A DNA stretch of 64,000 nt from Buxus sempervirens (Eukaryota > Streptophyta > Magnoliopsida > Buxales > Buxaceae). A program made the translations under genes and the position numbers. How positions within the stretch are numbered: the first letter of the stretch is position 1; every line of letters starts with the position of its first letter. Location: contig OX387182.1 in the NCBI GenBank assembly GCA_947561395.2, positions 4,226,001 to 4,290,000 of the forward strand, read 5' to 3'. Of this stretch, positions 44,216-58,073 are shown piece by piece. The notes beneath the pieces were generated by a model. The model was not told the DNA's origin. It did no database searches and saw only the letters and a program-made list of their open reading frames with translations.

Positions 44216-44711
44216 CTCCCCATTCATATTGAACCTTCCCAAAGTGCCGACTAGACAAGATCCTTTCTTTTTTCTTTTTTTTTTTACTTTTTCGTTTTCA
44301 AAAGCAAAATTTTACTTTTGAAAAGCAATACCACAGTAATTACTTATTTAAGAAATGCCTTCAAGTCTTAAAGAAAAGAAGTGATAAAATAAGTATTTAA
44401 GAATAATATCAAGATAAAGTGGTGTCTACAAATATGTTACTTAAAGAAACCAAACTGATTTCAATAAAAAGTTAATTTAAAGAAGTTGACTATTAAGGCC
44501 TCATTTTGCATTCATTCTCAATCTAGGCCAAATGGGTTTGCACGAGATACCTCAAGCTAGGTTTGAATGACCAAATATTTAATTTTCCGATTTTAAAATT
44601 AGTATAAATATTATTATTATAAGTAAGTCTCTCCTTCTTCCTTTCTTATAAATTAGTATCACCAAATATTTATTATAATATTATTTATTAAGAATTTTTT
44701 TTTCCAAAAAT

Positions 44712-47219
44712 TTGATAATGGACCCTAGGCATCCTATGTTTTTTGACACTGAAGAAAGGGAATATCTTAGACCCTTTTCTGACCTAACATTTTCTGATAA
44801 TATAACCCAACCCCAATATAATGACCCTCTGATCCAAGATCTTGAAACTGAATTGCCTTCGCAAAATATGGGATTGTCTTCCCTATCACCTAGGAGCACC
44901 AAGAGGAATAGAACCTCCGGTGTTTGGCTCAATTTTACAATTCAAAATGTAGGGAGTGAAGAGAGGGTAATGTGTAATCATTGCAAAAAAAAAAAAATTT
45001 AGTTGTAAAGGAAAATGTGGTACGGGCCACTTGCAATGGCATTTGCAGAAATGCCTTCCAAAATATGGCCAAATTGACCCTAGGCAAACCCAAATTTCTA
45101 CTAGTAGTGTTACTATGAGTAATTTTGTTTTTAATCAAGAAGAAACTAGGCTTGAAATAGTAAAGTGGGTAATTAAAAAAAAAATTACCCTTTAGATTAA
45201 TAGATTCTAAAAGATTTAACCGTTTAATAACTAAATATTTAGCACCACAATTTAAATCTTTTTCACGCCACACTTTAAGAAAGGATGCTATAAAATTATA
45301 TGGAAAAATGAAAACTGCATTAATAGAAACTTTTTCAAACAATACCTTTAAGATAGCTTTAACCTCAGATATTTGGACAAGTAGACAACAAATAAGTTAT
45401 TTAGCTATAACTGTACATTATATTAATGAAAATTGGAATATGGAAAAAAAGAATAATAACTTTTGAACCACTAGATTCTAGCCATACTGGACTAAATATA
45501 TCAAATGCTATAAGTAGAAATCTAAGAAATTATAAAATACACAATAAAATAATGGCTCTAGCACTTGATAATGCAAGTGCTAATAATGTTGCAGTAGGAA
45601 TATTAAGACAACAATTAAACTTAAATATAGATGGAAGTTTATTTCATGTTAAGTGTGCTTGTCACATCCTTAATTTAGTTGTGCAAGATGGATAAAAACT
45701 ATTCAACATTATTTAATAAATATTAGAGATGCAGTAAGATTTATAAAACAATCTAGCACAACTGCTAGAGAATTTAAATATTATTGTGAAACTTTAGGAA
45801 AGCAATATAAAAAAATTACCCTAGATGTTGAATATAGGTGGAACTCAACATATTTAATGCTAGAAGCTGCACTAGGATTAAAACAAGAACTTGCAATATT
45901 TTATAAAACTAAAATGCTTGAAAGTGAATTATAGGAACTTGATTGGCAAATAGACGAAATGTTAAGAGATTTTTTAAAAGTTTTTTATGATGCAACAAGA
46001 TATTTATCAGCGGTTTATTACCCAATATCCCCAAGTATTTTAACTTGTTTATATCAAATAAGTATTTGTTTTAAACAATATAGAAATGTACCCATTGCTA
46101 AGGAAATTTGCCCTGCAATGGAAGCTAAAATTTTAAAATATTGGCAAGATATGCCTAATTTATATTGTTTAACTACTACAATGGACCCTACGATTAAATT
46201 AGGAGTGGAAGATTTATAGATGGAATAAATGAGAATATGAATTCTACTTTTCAAATAGATATATGTAAAATAAGAACCCTATTAAAAAGATTTTTTTGTG
46301 AATACGATACTAGTAGTAGCATACAAGGTCATACGCAAACCCAACAACCACTACTAGATAATTCCCCTTGAAATTTTTTAAGTGGGAGAAGAAAGGAAAA
46401 ACAACCAGCATCTAGTAGTGGGGGATCATTTGAATTAATGATTTATTTAGAAAGCCCCCAATAAGTTTCAATACTATGGAAGAGCAGAATGCTTTTAACA
46501 TTTTGACATGGTGGAAGAAAAATCAGGTTAATTATCCTGTGCTTTCCGCCATGGCATGTGATCTACTAATGGTTCCGGTGTCCACAGTTGCATTGGAATC
46601 AGCTTTTAGCGCAGGTGGACGAACCGTGGACGACAACAAGAGCAGATTAACGCCGGAGATGGTGCAAATATGTGTCAGTCTTACAGATTGGTTAAGGGCG
46701 GAACTGAGAGATCAGGAATATGAAGATGATCAACTTGCTGAAGACTTCGATGATTTGAATATTGATGAATTTAGTCAACTAGATTAGTCTAAGTTTTGTT
46801 ATAATTTTTGTAATCAAAGTATACGAACTGTACTTTCTCTTTTTTTTTTCTTTTAAACTGCAAATGAAAGATAGATAAGTGGGTGCCAACCTAGTTGGGA
46901 TGTGCTTATACTATAGTGATGCAGTATTATTTGTTCAAGTAATTATGTAATTTTTGCAAAGTTGTAATTGTACTTGTGATAATTAATGAATTTATATTTT
47001 TTTTGAGCAAAATCTATCTCAATATGTGTAAGACAATTTTGTGAATAATAAAAGTATTTTTCCGAAATTTTCTATGATTTTTTGGGATTTTTTTTGCATT
47101 TTTTTTAATTAAAGGGGTTGGGCCTGCCAGGCCCTGGCACGCCTGCTGGGGTGTGCCGTGCCGGGCCTAGGTACCCGGCAAAACGGGCCTGGCGTGCCGC
47201 GGCCTGCCGCTCAACCCTA
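44712..47219 (+). pseudogene. hAT transposase copy C (dead)
   Basis: BED finger, central region and C-terminal dimerisation domain (46476-46787) as in copies A and B. It has the shared frameshift in the A-run near 45446 and the shared TAG at 46217-46219. Private lesions include frameshifts in A-runs near 44988 and 45176, a lost T giving TAA near 45693, and TAG near 45932. The 3' end is CTCAACCCTA, ending at 47219. Confidence 0.85.
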
Positions 47220-49790
47220 CTATCATAGATGAAGCAAAGCATAGTTGTGACAATCTTGAGTTCTGGTCGATCAAGAATATATATAGGGAAGCAAATAATG
47301 TCGCGGACGTTCTTGCAAGTGTCCCTAGTAAAGTCTTTAACTTTTTGGTCTACATTAATCCTTTTTTTATCATGCTAAGTCAATGTATTAATTGATGGCT
47401 GATCCTCTATCCAATTATTAGTCCAGAAATTAATCCTATCTCCATTCCCAAGGTTCCATGGACGACCCTTTCTCAAATTATCTCTATTCTTTGGGAAATG
47501 TTGATATTTTAAATACTTTTGTTTGATGACTTGGACCCATTGATATTGATCTTTCTTAAGAAATTTCCATCCCAATTTCATCAGAGACCTCATTGACATC
47601 AATAGAATTTCTTATCCCCAGTTCCCCTTTTCTGAGCTACATATTCTTCTCCAATTGATAGTGTGGATGTGTTCTTTATTATTTTCATCATTCCTTAAGA
47701 AATCTCTTTGTATTCTATCAATTTTTTCTCTAGTTTTCTTCTGGGAAAGCTGGTTAGAGCACATAGCCTATTGAGGGATAGTAGCATGGAAAGTGAGGCT
47801 TTTCTCAAGGGCAGGTAGAGTTTGTTCCAATAAAATCCCAAAAAATGCCTTCAAGTCTTAAAGAAGTGTCTAATTGTCTATATATTACTTAAAATAAAAA
47901 AATTGTACAAAGTTAATTTTTAGAGAAAGAAGTCGGCTACTAAGGCTAAGGCCTCATTTTGATTTCATTTTCAATCTGGGTCAAATGGGTTTGCACAAAA
48001 TATCTCAAGCTAAGTTGGAATGACTAGTAAGTTGCTTTTTGTTCCTTTAAAGCTTATAAATATTACAAGTTTGTTATTATTCTAATTTTGAAAAACAAAA
48101 AAAGCTTTTTATGAATGATAAGTCCATCTTTATTAGGTAAAGAATTCTTTAAAAACAAGTTTGAAGTATATCCCTCAAGGTTTTTGAACATTATAAGTTT
48201 GCTACCTAATGCTAGTTAGAGCATTTTAATTTGGTTGAAGACTATTTCCTCTGGTACCACTAAGTGATACCAACGTGAATTGAACGGACAAATGCCCATG
48301 TCAGGAGAGGGCCTTGCATTCCCAAATCCCATTGCAATTGGTGGTATCACGGTACCATTGGATTTTGCGACGAAAGGAAATGCATTCTATCTAGTTACAA
48401 CCGGCAGTGGTTTATCAGTTATTTTATCTAATGATAGGTATAAAATTGGTGTTTTTGGAAAAAAAAATAGAAAGAGGAAAAAGGAAAAAGAAATAAAAAA
48501 AATAGTAAACAATGACATATGGAAGGAGAATATGAAATTAAACCTAATTTATTGCTTTGCAGATAAAAAGGAGGAAGAGGAAAGAAGAAGAAGAAGAGGA
48601 GGATGACAATAATTTAATTTAATTTATCTAGCGGTAAAGTAGAAAAAACTAAAAAAATTTTAATGATGTCATTTTCTTAAATTGCTAAAAGCGCAAAATG
48701 ATATTCCAGCTAAACCACAGAGAAACCAATGTTATTTCAAAAACAATAGGAAGTGTTTGTAATTTAATAACTCCCTATGGGAAGTTTGGGTAATTTGACT
48801 CTGATTTTCAAGTCTGATTTCCTGGTCGGCAGGGAGTTGCGAGGATTTTCCTATCGAGACACATTTTTCGAAGTCGTGCTAGGAATGACTGTCGTACGCG
48901 CTAGTTGCACGTGAAGTTCACTCTCTTTGAATTTTAAAAAGCAACGTTGAACTTAAAAGGCCGACCACTTTTATATAGCAACTTGGTCTAAATGGCCATT
49001 TTTTAATTAAGAAAGAAAAAGATTTGATTTTATCTACCATTTCTGTGCCATTAAATAAAAATATAGTGGGAAGTTCATAATTCTGACTTTGAAATTTCAT
49101 ATTTCAAAAATATTTTTATTTCTAAACATGCTGAGAAGTTTTTAAACTTTCTATGTCCCAAAAAAAAAAAGATATTAAGATGTCATATGCTTATTTTTTA
49201 AAAGACAAATTTATCCTTATAAATATTGAGATTTTATAGAGGTTATATGGCACCGATTGCATCTTTACCACTTATGTTGTATATACCCGCTCACATTCAG
49301 TTTCGGGATGATGGGGGGGGGGCCACCATTCACTCTTGGGCCCCACACAATGAATGCGAGGGGTTGTACACCCCCTTACATTTAGTGGGGGGCCCACCAT
49401 TCATTTAATGGTGGGCCCCACACAATGAATGTGAGGGGCTATCTCGCCATTCATATGGAACCTTCCCAAAGTGCTGACTAGACAAGATCCTTTCCTCTTT
49501 TTTTTTTACTTTTTCGTTTTGAAGAGCAAAATTTTACTTTTGAAAAGCAATACCAAAGTAATTACTTATTTATGAAATGCCTTCAAGTCTTAAAGAATAG
49601 AAGTGGTAAAATAAGTATTCAAAGAATAATATCAAGATAAAGTGGTGTCTACAAATATTTTACTTAAAATAACCAAACTGATTTCAATAAAAAGTTAATT
49701 TAAAGAAGTTGATTATTTAAGGCCTCATTTTGCATTCATTCTCAATCCAGGCCAAATGGGTTTGAACGAGATACCTCAAGCTAGGTTTGA
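47220..49790. repeat. Tandem-array unit D, lacking hAT
   Basis: It begins like units B and C (RNase H fragment, RT fragment) and continues through the minisatellite (49312-49440) to TTTGAATGAC near 49790, where units A to C switch into the hAT-associated sequence. Here it continues instead into sequence upstream of the Ca2+-ATPase gene. It shares variants with unit B. Confidence 0.85.
47375..47810 (-). pseudogene. LINE reverse transcriptase C-terminal remnant (unit D)
   Basis: Fourth copy of the RT fragment, nearly identical to unit C. The plus-strand RNase H fragment precedes it at about 47223-47320. Confidence 0.75.
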
Positions 49791-50551
49791 ATGACTGGTA
49801 AATTCTTTTAAAGCTTGTAAACGTTACAAGTTTGCCATATTTATAATTTAAGAAAAGAACTTTTTATAAATAATAAGTCCGTTATATAAAAAAATCTTTA
49901 AAACAAATTTCAAATATATCCTTTAAAGTTTTGAACATTATAAGTTTTCTATTACTTGCGGATACTATTATTTTTATTATTTTTTTTTTTTGTGTTTTAA
50001 ACCAAATACTAATTCACAATGCTTGGAGTATTTTTCATCTCCTCAGGGGCGGTAATGGTTTATCGGTTATTTTATTCGAAGGTAGGGGTAAATTGGTGTT
50101 TTGGAAAAAAAGAAAAAAAAAGAAGGTAAACAATGACATATGGAAGGAGAATCTTTAAACCTAATTTATCGCTTGCAGTCCGCACATTAACGGAAAAAGT
50201 TTCTCTCCTACTCCTACCAACTTGTTGCTTTTTTTTGGTAGTGAAACCGACTTGTTGCTCTTCGTTGGAGGAAGGATTCAGTAAACTCATGTCACGCCGT
50301 GCTTCACTGCTCAACCCTTGAGACTACGAGATTTCCGATTTAGTTGCCGGCTACGACTAGCTGTTACCGCCATTATTGCCTTGAATAAATCCACAGAACG
50401 ATACGGAAAGATTTCTTGAGGAACGCAACGGCCGTTCCATCTTTGTTTTCTCGCTTGCAGAGAAGAAGAAAGAAGAAGAAGAAGAAGAAGAAGAAGAAGA
50501 AGAAGGAAGAGGAGGAGGAGGAGGAGGAAGCCTCGCCGTTGGATCTTTCGA
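49791..50551 (+). promoter_or_regulatory. Upstream region and 5' UTR of the Ca2+-ATPase gene
   Basis: 49690-50180 is recognisably related to the block at 36630-37260 and its other copies (shared AAAGCTTRTAAAYRTTACAAG, CAATGACATATGGAAGGAGA, ACCTAATTTATYGCTT), so array sequence reaches to within about 370 bases of the start codon. The nearer part is not repeated in the array. A GAA/GGA microsatellite lies just before the start codon. No TATA box was assigned. Confidence 0.55.
50460..50530. repeat. GAA/GGA microsatellite in the 5' UTR
   Basis: About 45 bases of (GAA)n followed by (GGA)n, ending about 22 bases before the start codon at 50552. Purine-rich 5' UTR tracts of this kind vary in length between individuals. 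Confidence 0.85.
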
Positions 50552-53500
50552 ATGGAGAAGTATTTGAGAGAGAACTTTGAGGTTGAGCCGAAGAATTCAT
50601 CAGAAGAAGCTCTGAGGAAATGGAGATCTGCGGTTTCGATCGTGAGGAATCCGCTAAGGAGGTTCCGAATGGTTGCAAATCTGGCCAAGAGATCTGAAGC
50701 CGAGAAGCAAAGGCAGAAAATCAAGGTGTGATTTCGTTTCTCAACCTTTTTTTTTTCTCTGCACTTTCTAATTTATCCCTAGTTACACGATCGATAAGTT
50801 GCTGAACCTTCTTTTATTATTTCGTCTTATTCCGCTCCTATTATGTTCATTTTCCGACTTTTCTGTTCGAATCCGAGAAGCTTGGCCGGCATAGTTGGTG
50901 TTTCTAGGGTTTTATGGGAGATCGGAACGCTTAGTGGACTGTTTTCTCATTTTTCTGACGCAGATGAGAATTTAGAGTTTAGAGTCTCGATTTCGCTGGA
51001 AATCAACAAAAGTTTTATTGTTTTATAAAGGAGATTTGTAGCAACCATAAGCTATTAGAAATTGGATTCGTAGAACCTGAAACTCGAAATCGTATTAATT
51101 CGAATGAAAGACGTTTGCAGTAACTGAAAAAATATCTTGACCGTTACCAAAATGAAAAAAGAAAAAATATCTTGACGAGATGAAGGTGTCGCCCGCTTTC
51201 ACACCCTCTCCTGCCGGACCTCAACCTTATTTGCAGCTTTTCACCTCAACCTTACCTTAACCTTATTTGCAGTTGATTTGTATAAAAATTTTACGGTACT
51301 ACCAAAAAAAAAAAAAAAAGAGTATAAAAATTTACAAATATACCATTCACAATATAAATGGCATGATCCTAACACACAGGCACATAAGGTTGTAGATAAA
51401 GGTCCCACGGGATCTCAGTTGGGTTTACGGTGACTTAAATTTGGTTCTCATATTAAAAAAAAAAAACTTAAATTTGGTTCGTAGTGGCCTAGGTCAGCCA
51501 AGTCGATCCTCTCCAGCTTGTGTTATTAACCTAGTGGCGCATTTTAGCTTCGACTTTGCTGCATGTTGAAGATTACCGTGCTCGGTTACCGTTGGATTCA
51601 ATTGATCGATGCTGGTGTAGAAACCATAGAAAAATGTCTATAGCGACGGGATAAGGCCAAAGAATTAGAAGCATTAAAAAATTAGTGATTGCTCCGAAGG
51701 GGTCTGCTTAGTTTATTAATCGGGCGTCGTATTTCAACAAGCATATGTTGGATGCTCTGTGCCATCCAAAAAAAAAATATGTTGGATGCTGTCAGCGTCT
51801 GCTAAGTTTTTTAATCTTCTGGTTTTTTCGGCAATTTCCGTGGACTCTAGCGTACGGCGATACTTCCCAGGCGCGTGCAAGTAGTGGGTATCGCATCTGG
51901 CGAAAACCTGTGAAGACCACCACCACAGAAGACAAGATCAGATTTTATTTGAGATGTATGACTCTTGGAAGCAGCTATTGACTCTTGGCCCATTTTGATA
52001 ATGGATGGGAAGCTTCCTCGAAGTTTCAAGTGATGGATACGATAAATAAAAATAATTGACAGGAAATTAAAAAACAAAAGAGGCGGTGATAATGACGAGA
52101 ATTAGTTGTTGAGGACGACTTCATTGTTGTCAGGTTTAGGCTTTACTTTTCTTGTCGACCGTTCTTACGGGGACCCACATGGCAGGGCTTTTACGGATGG
52201 GCTCATTGTCTCCTTTGCTTTTAGAAACGTTTTTCATTACCTTGACCATTTTGGTCATTGAAATCCCATGTGGAACCCAAAGTAATGAACGATGTCGTTC
52301 GAATGTCATGTGAACTACCTACTTACCACCGCTAAAAAAGTGATGGATATGCTGACAGGAGTAATTTTTTTGCTGTATCTTCCTATCAGTGGGTTTCTCA
52401 GAGACTTTTTTTTTTCCGCACAGCGGTTAATGAGTCAAATATGTATCTGAATTTGACATTAATTTCATCCAAAAATACCAAACATGGATGTAAATTAATC
52501 ATCTATGGTTCAAATATAAAAATAGCTAAACTGATTTGCCTAAATGCATATACAAATATGAATCTATCTGTACTCAGATCTGAATAAGATTTAAACCAAA
52601 TAGGTTGTAATATTTTTATTATAAAATTTTTACCTTAGATATATATTTTTATAAACCCTTATTGTAGAGCAAGTAAAGAGGAATTATGGTTATTGGCCAT
52701 TAAAGATTTTCATCTCTAATATCCAAGACTCCTAGTATCATGGAGGATAATTAGTTAGTTAGTTGATTAATTAGCTAGTGAGTCAGTTGGTTAGTTAACT
52801 AATTAATTAGTTAGTTACTTGTTTGAGTAATTGATAAGTTAGTTATCAAAATATTCTCTTCATGTGATAGAGAGTTTGTTAAAAAGATAATATCATTAAT
52901 TCTTACCTTAATTATAGTCTCAGTTGACCAACTATAATTAAAGTATGAGTTATATACTTGAATACTGTTTTGAATATAAGGAAATTGTTGTAATTAAAAT
53001 ACAAGTTGGTGATTACAAAAAATGAAAATAAATAATTAGGCCTAAACAAATCAGAGTTATTAATTAAAGGATTTAATAATTATAAGCTGTGTATTAGTAA
53101 GAATTGATTTATTTAAATTAGTTCAACTATTTTAGAGTACATTGTCTTAGTTTGACAGGTCCCACACTGGTCTTGTTAATTAATTTTAAATTTCTAATTA
53201 TTGTTAAGTTAAAATATTAATGATTAATTATTTAAACATGGATTGAATTCAAGAAAGTAAATAAGTTTTAGTATAATAAATTCCTAATGATTATAATTAA
53301 AATAAGTAAATGAAATTAATTGAATTTGCTTCTTATTTGATTAAGTATATATGTGATTCCAGTTGACAGGATCAGGATTGATCTGGTGTACCTTGTAAAT
53401 CAGAGTGGTTGAACTAATCTTTGCTATTGCATGATTGCTGTGCCTAATCCAATCTTTATTATCTAATAGCTGTAGCAGAATCTTCTCTCAGAAAAAAACA

Positions 53501-56500
53501 AATAAATGAAACCGTGGTAGAATCTTAATTCTCTTTGTTCTTGTTTTGATTATCTTCTTTTGATATTCATTAATATGTGAAATGATTACAGATTATGAGT
53601 TGCATATGTGGGGTTATACAAAAAAATCCTGTATGAAGCATGAAAGTGAATGACCTGAATTTATATTTGAATGATTATTGATCTGTAATGTTCTGAATTC
53701 CTTTTATTTATTTATGTGTAAAAGAATGTGAGACTCTTAAGTTATTATGGACTCTATACATGAGAGTTTAGTAGGCTTGCATGATTATAAATGATGATAG
53801 CATGATGATTTAATTGAATGAAATGGAATTAATTGCATAGACAATGAGAGAGTGAGGTGTGAGTGTTTGGAATTCAAAAGCCACCAACAACTTTATTAGT
53901 AAGGATAGGGTATAAGAGTCTGGGACTCAAATTACAAACAACTCTTTTTGGCAAGGGTGAGGTATGAGGGTGATTCAAAAGTCACCACCAACTTTTTTTA
54001 GGATATTTTTACTCATCGGGGTGAGGATAGTCATGATGTCCAACGGTCCAGTTTGTAGGAAGTTATAACATGAGTGCTGCGTGGACCTCAAATTGTTCAA
54101 GCAATGGTTTTAGATTAAGATCGTGTCGGGTCTTGAAGGCACGCTGTCAAAGGGCTTTCGGGATATTTGCAGACGTATTATCCCTTTCCAAAATAGTAGC
54201 TCGGCATTATGACTTTATCTGTTGAAAGCCTATAGAAACGTGATAACCACAAGTAAAAAAATATTGTAGATTTACTGAGATAACAGGGACCTAGAGTCTA
54301 TAGTGAGAATATGTGTTGTCTAATGTGTCTAATACACTTCACATGCATTGCATACTTGTTGCGTATATATTTACGTGTTCTACATGGCATGGCATCTCAC
54401 AATGTATTTCTTTAGGACATGCATATATCATATGTTTGCCTTAATTGAATGAAATCATATTTGAATTATTTGCATGGTATTAATATTTGTTATTGCATGT
54501 ATTTCATTTTATTTGGCCGAATTCTACATGTATAAGTTTTCTAAGTGTGTAGAATATTTTCTACTAAGCTTTGCCCGTTAACTAATTTATTATATGTAGG
54601 TAGAGATCAATGTTAGGAATGAGATTAGTAGACTACCAAAATCGATGTGATAAGGCATTGAGATAAGTTTACTTAATACAAATACATACATGACTTAATT
54701 TTGATATATAGGAGTCTTGCTGGATTTAATTGTTTTAATTTTAGGAAGGTTTTATTTGTTATATAAGTTGAATTTACATGGGATTTAATTACCCTATTTA
54801 TTTGGTTACCTTTCATAGGTTTTATTTACTTAGTTTCTTACTTCGATTAACATTTTATCGTTCCTAGTTGCAATTTGATTTAATGAAATTATTCTTTATG
54901 TTTTAAATAGGTTGTATAGGTTCACATGCTTGCTTAATTCTCATGTGAGGTGAGGATTGCAGTTATACTTCAAATACGAGGGAGTTACAGTATTTGCATG
55001 TATTTTACTATACTGGATTTGGGGCGTGACATTAGGTCTCATAAAAGCATGTTTGATTTGTAGATAGCTGTGGCACATTTTACAGGTTATAGTCGCTACA
55101 TGAGTCATCAATCTGGTAGTGTCTTACCTCGTTAGTACAAGGTGCCCCAAAATATAGTGATCTCCCTGTGAATTCAGTCATGAGATGTGCTCGTACTTTG
55201 CACAAAATTATAAAATACTATATCAGTGAGAGTTTTACTATGTTACAGGAGAAGGAAATGTACGGGAAAAAAATTATAACACAGATTGCTGTTTCTATGG
55301 TGATTTACATGTGATTTTCATTGTAATGGCTATTTACAAACATAAGATGTAGTCATAAGCATCTAGGGTGTAATCGATTGAAGTAAAAGGATGCATTATA
55401 TGCACTGAGTTGTCATGTAAGTTACCTTTATAGCACAATAGTTTTAGCCCAGTAGAGATAGGTGTTTATGATCACTAAAAGCCACTCCCATTATACTCTT
55501 CACTATGACAGTCATTTTGTCAACTGGTTAGCTGAGCTATGCACCCCAGAAATTATGATATATAATATTGATGTGATTCCTCTGTCAAATCTAATAGAGC
55601 TATACAAGTTCTAGGATCCAAACTGTCCAATCTGTGACTAATGCTATATCCACAATTGCTTCTTTTAAGCATAGAAAAAGTATACTCAACTAAAACCCTT
55701 ATGGCAAACCCTTCTCCAATAAGCTATGAGTACATGTACCTATCTCACTTATGATCCCTAAAAACTCCTATTCCTAGAGGTTTCCCTATGGAATATCCCT
55801 TGAAGTTCAGTTTGGTAGACCCAATTGGTGGTAGATCCCAATGATGTGGTGTTTAGTTGGCATTATAGATTATGATTTTGGCTATAATTCAATTATTCAG
55901 CTCAGGTTTGGTCACTTGCTTTAGACTGTGGAGGTGATTAAAGAATTTAAAATTAAAATTAGTTTTTTAGTCTGAATCTGTACTCAAGCTAATTCTAGGG
56001 GTTATCAATTTGGATCATGACGATTAATGAAGAAAAGGATAAAACTTTTTGTAAGTTTAGATTATAATTTCAAGGTCCATTACACCCTTTCATCAATTTT
56101 GATCCAATTAAAGAATGGTTGGGTCTGATCAAGGCAATAACTGTTCAATATTTGATCTATTCTAACCCATTTTTGTTGGACCTAACTGACTTTATTAGTC
56201 TCTTTATGCTGCATTTAAAAAAATTTAAATATGACCAAAGTGATCCTATGTCTTGTCATATTTGAAGTTATTAATAGGTCAAGCCTATATGGAATATTAG
56301 TGATTTTAGGCCCTATTCAATCCCATTTGTTTAACAAATGGGATTGAAAATATGATGTAATAAACGTGAAAAACAAATGGGATTGAAAATATGATGTAAT
56401 AAACGTGAAAATAAATCTGACATTATTTAATTTTATTAAATAAAATTAATTAATTTAATTTATTTAATTTATTTAATTTTATAAATGATGTAATAAACGT

Positions 56501-58032
56501 GAAAATAAATAACTATAAATATGATATTTAATTGTTGATATAAAAAATATTTATTTATTAATTAATCTGACATTAGGAAGTTCAACTCAAATTCAAGCCA
56601 TTTGATTTGGGATTGAAATGGATTAACCTAAAATCCATTGTTGAAAATGCCAGCCTAAAACCTGCTTTATTGTAAGGGTTGTGCTAGATTAATGGGTCAG
56701 TGTCTGTGACCATATTAATATTTAACAATCATATATTTGTAAACAGGACTTCTAAGTAACTTTATCAATAATCAGGCTCCATATTTTAGAATCTGTAATA
56801 AGAAAAGCCCATCTAAATGCCTATTATAAAAACCCAACCAAATGCCCATTTAAAATGAGCTTGAATATGCATTTTTATTATAAGCCGAATATTATAATTA
56901 AATTCTTTAATTACCCCTATAATCTAAATCAAATGACCAATCTTGTATTGATTAATCGAATTATAGCCGAAATCAGAATCTAAAATCTGAACCAAACATC
57001 ACCCATGGCTCCCATTCTAGTTGCTTGCTGTTACTGTGAATACCCAACTTGGAACACTTACAATACTACAACAAAATGCCTTCTCCTAACTAGTTGGGGT
57101 CTGGAAAACAAATCTTGTTCGTCCATCTTAATTTTCCAAAAAACCATACCATCTGTCCATGGTTACTCTAATGATCTTTGACTAAACCTAGGTTTTAATT
57201 TTCTTGTTTCCCTCTTAGGACATTCAATGAATTCCCACTTATGCCTTCTCATTACTGCCTCGTCAGGTCATTGATTTAATGCCCTAAACCCCTTTAATTT
57301 ATTTTCATTAATGTAATCTAGGAAAGTTCACAGCAAAATATAGCTGCTAACTAATGGGCACAAACACCTCCTTGGTAAAAACTTTATCATGGACAAAATG
57401 ATAACCAAAAGTATGTGTATTGCAGCCTAATTATCATGATATGGTTTTAGGAGCTTTGATTTTTAACTTAAACTCAGTTGCAGATAGTAAGCATGAGTAA
57501 TCCACACATGTTTGTGGGAAGTAGGTGTCTAATTTGAGGCAAGGTGACCCATTGTCATGGAACTTTCAGTTTTCAGATTTGTTACTGAACAACCAACCCT
57601 TGGGTAGGAAGTAGAGGTCTAATTTGGTTGGTTTGGTTTGGTTTAATAGTCAAACCAAAAAAAACCAAGTTCAGTTGAATCCAACCGAGAAAAAAGGCTG
57701 AATCTTTAAAAACCAAAGGCCAAAACGATCTTGTTCAGTTAATTCTAAACCGAATGGAAAAATCTGGATCTGTTTGGTTGAATAACAATAATCTTGCCCG
57801 TGGCAGTTTTGGTTGAGAGAAAGAAAGAGGTAGGGAGGTAGAGGGAGGGCTTGGGATGTTCTTTTTTTGGGGGGTTGGGGTGGGGTGGGGTGGAGACACC
57901 AAGAGAGAGAAAGAGGGGCACTACTATTCTATTTCAAGCCTCTTAAAAGAGAAATAGAGGGAGGGAGGGAGAATCAGATTGACATAAGAGTTCAAAAAAT
58001 CGGCCATGTCAAGCCTACTGAGAGAGAATATC

Positions 58033-58073
<41 letters not shown>

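Larger units (their letters stand above)
41192..47219. repeat. Tandem-array unit C (6028 bp)
   Basis: Same order as unit B but about 750 bp longer because of a LINE-like insertion at 42918-43695. Variants between 42740 and 44060 match unit A (for example the second CTGGTCGGCAAGAAG), not B or D. Ends at the 3' end of hAT copy C. Confidence 0.88.

Noticed and set aside
55021-55031. GGGGCGTGACA as the end of an LTR in intron 1
   Set aside because: No matching 5' end or target duplication could be found upstream.
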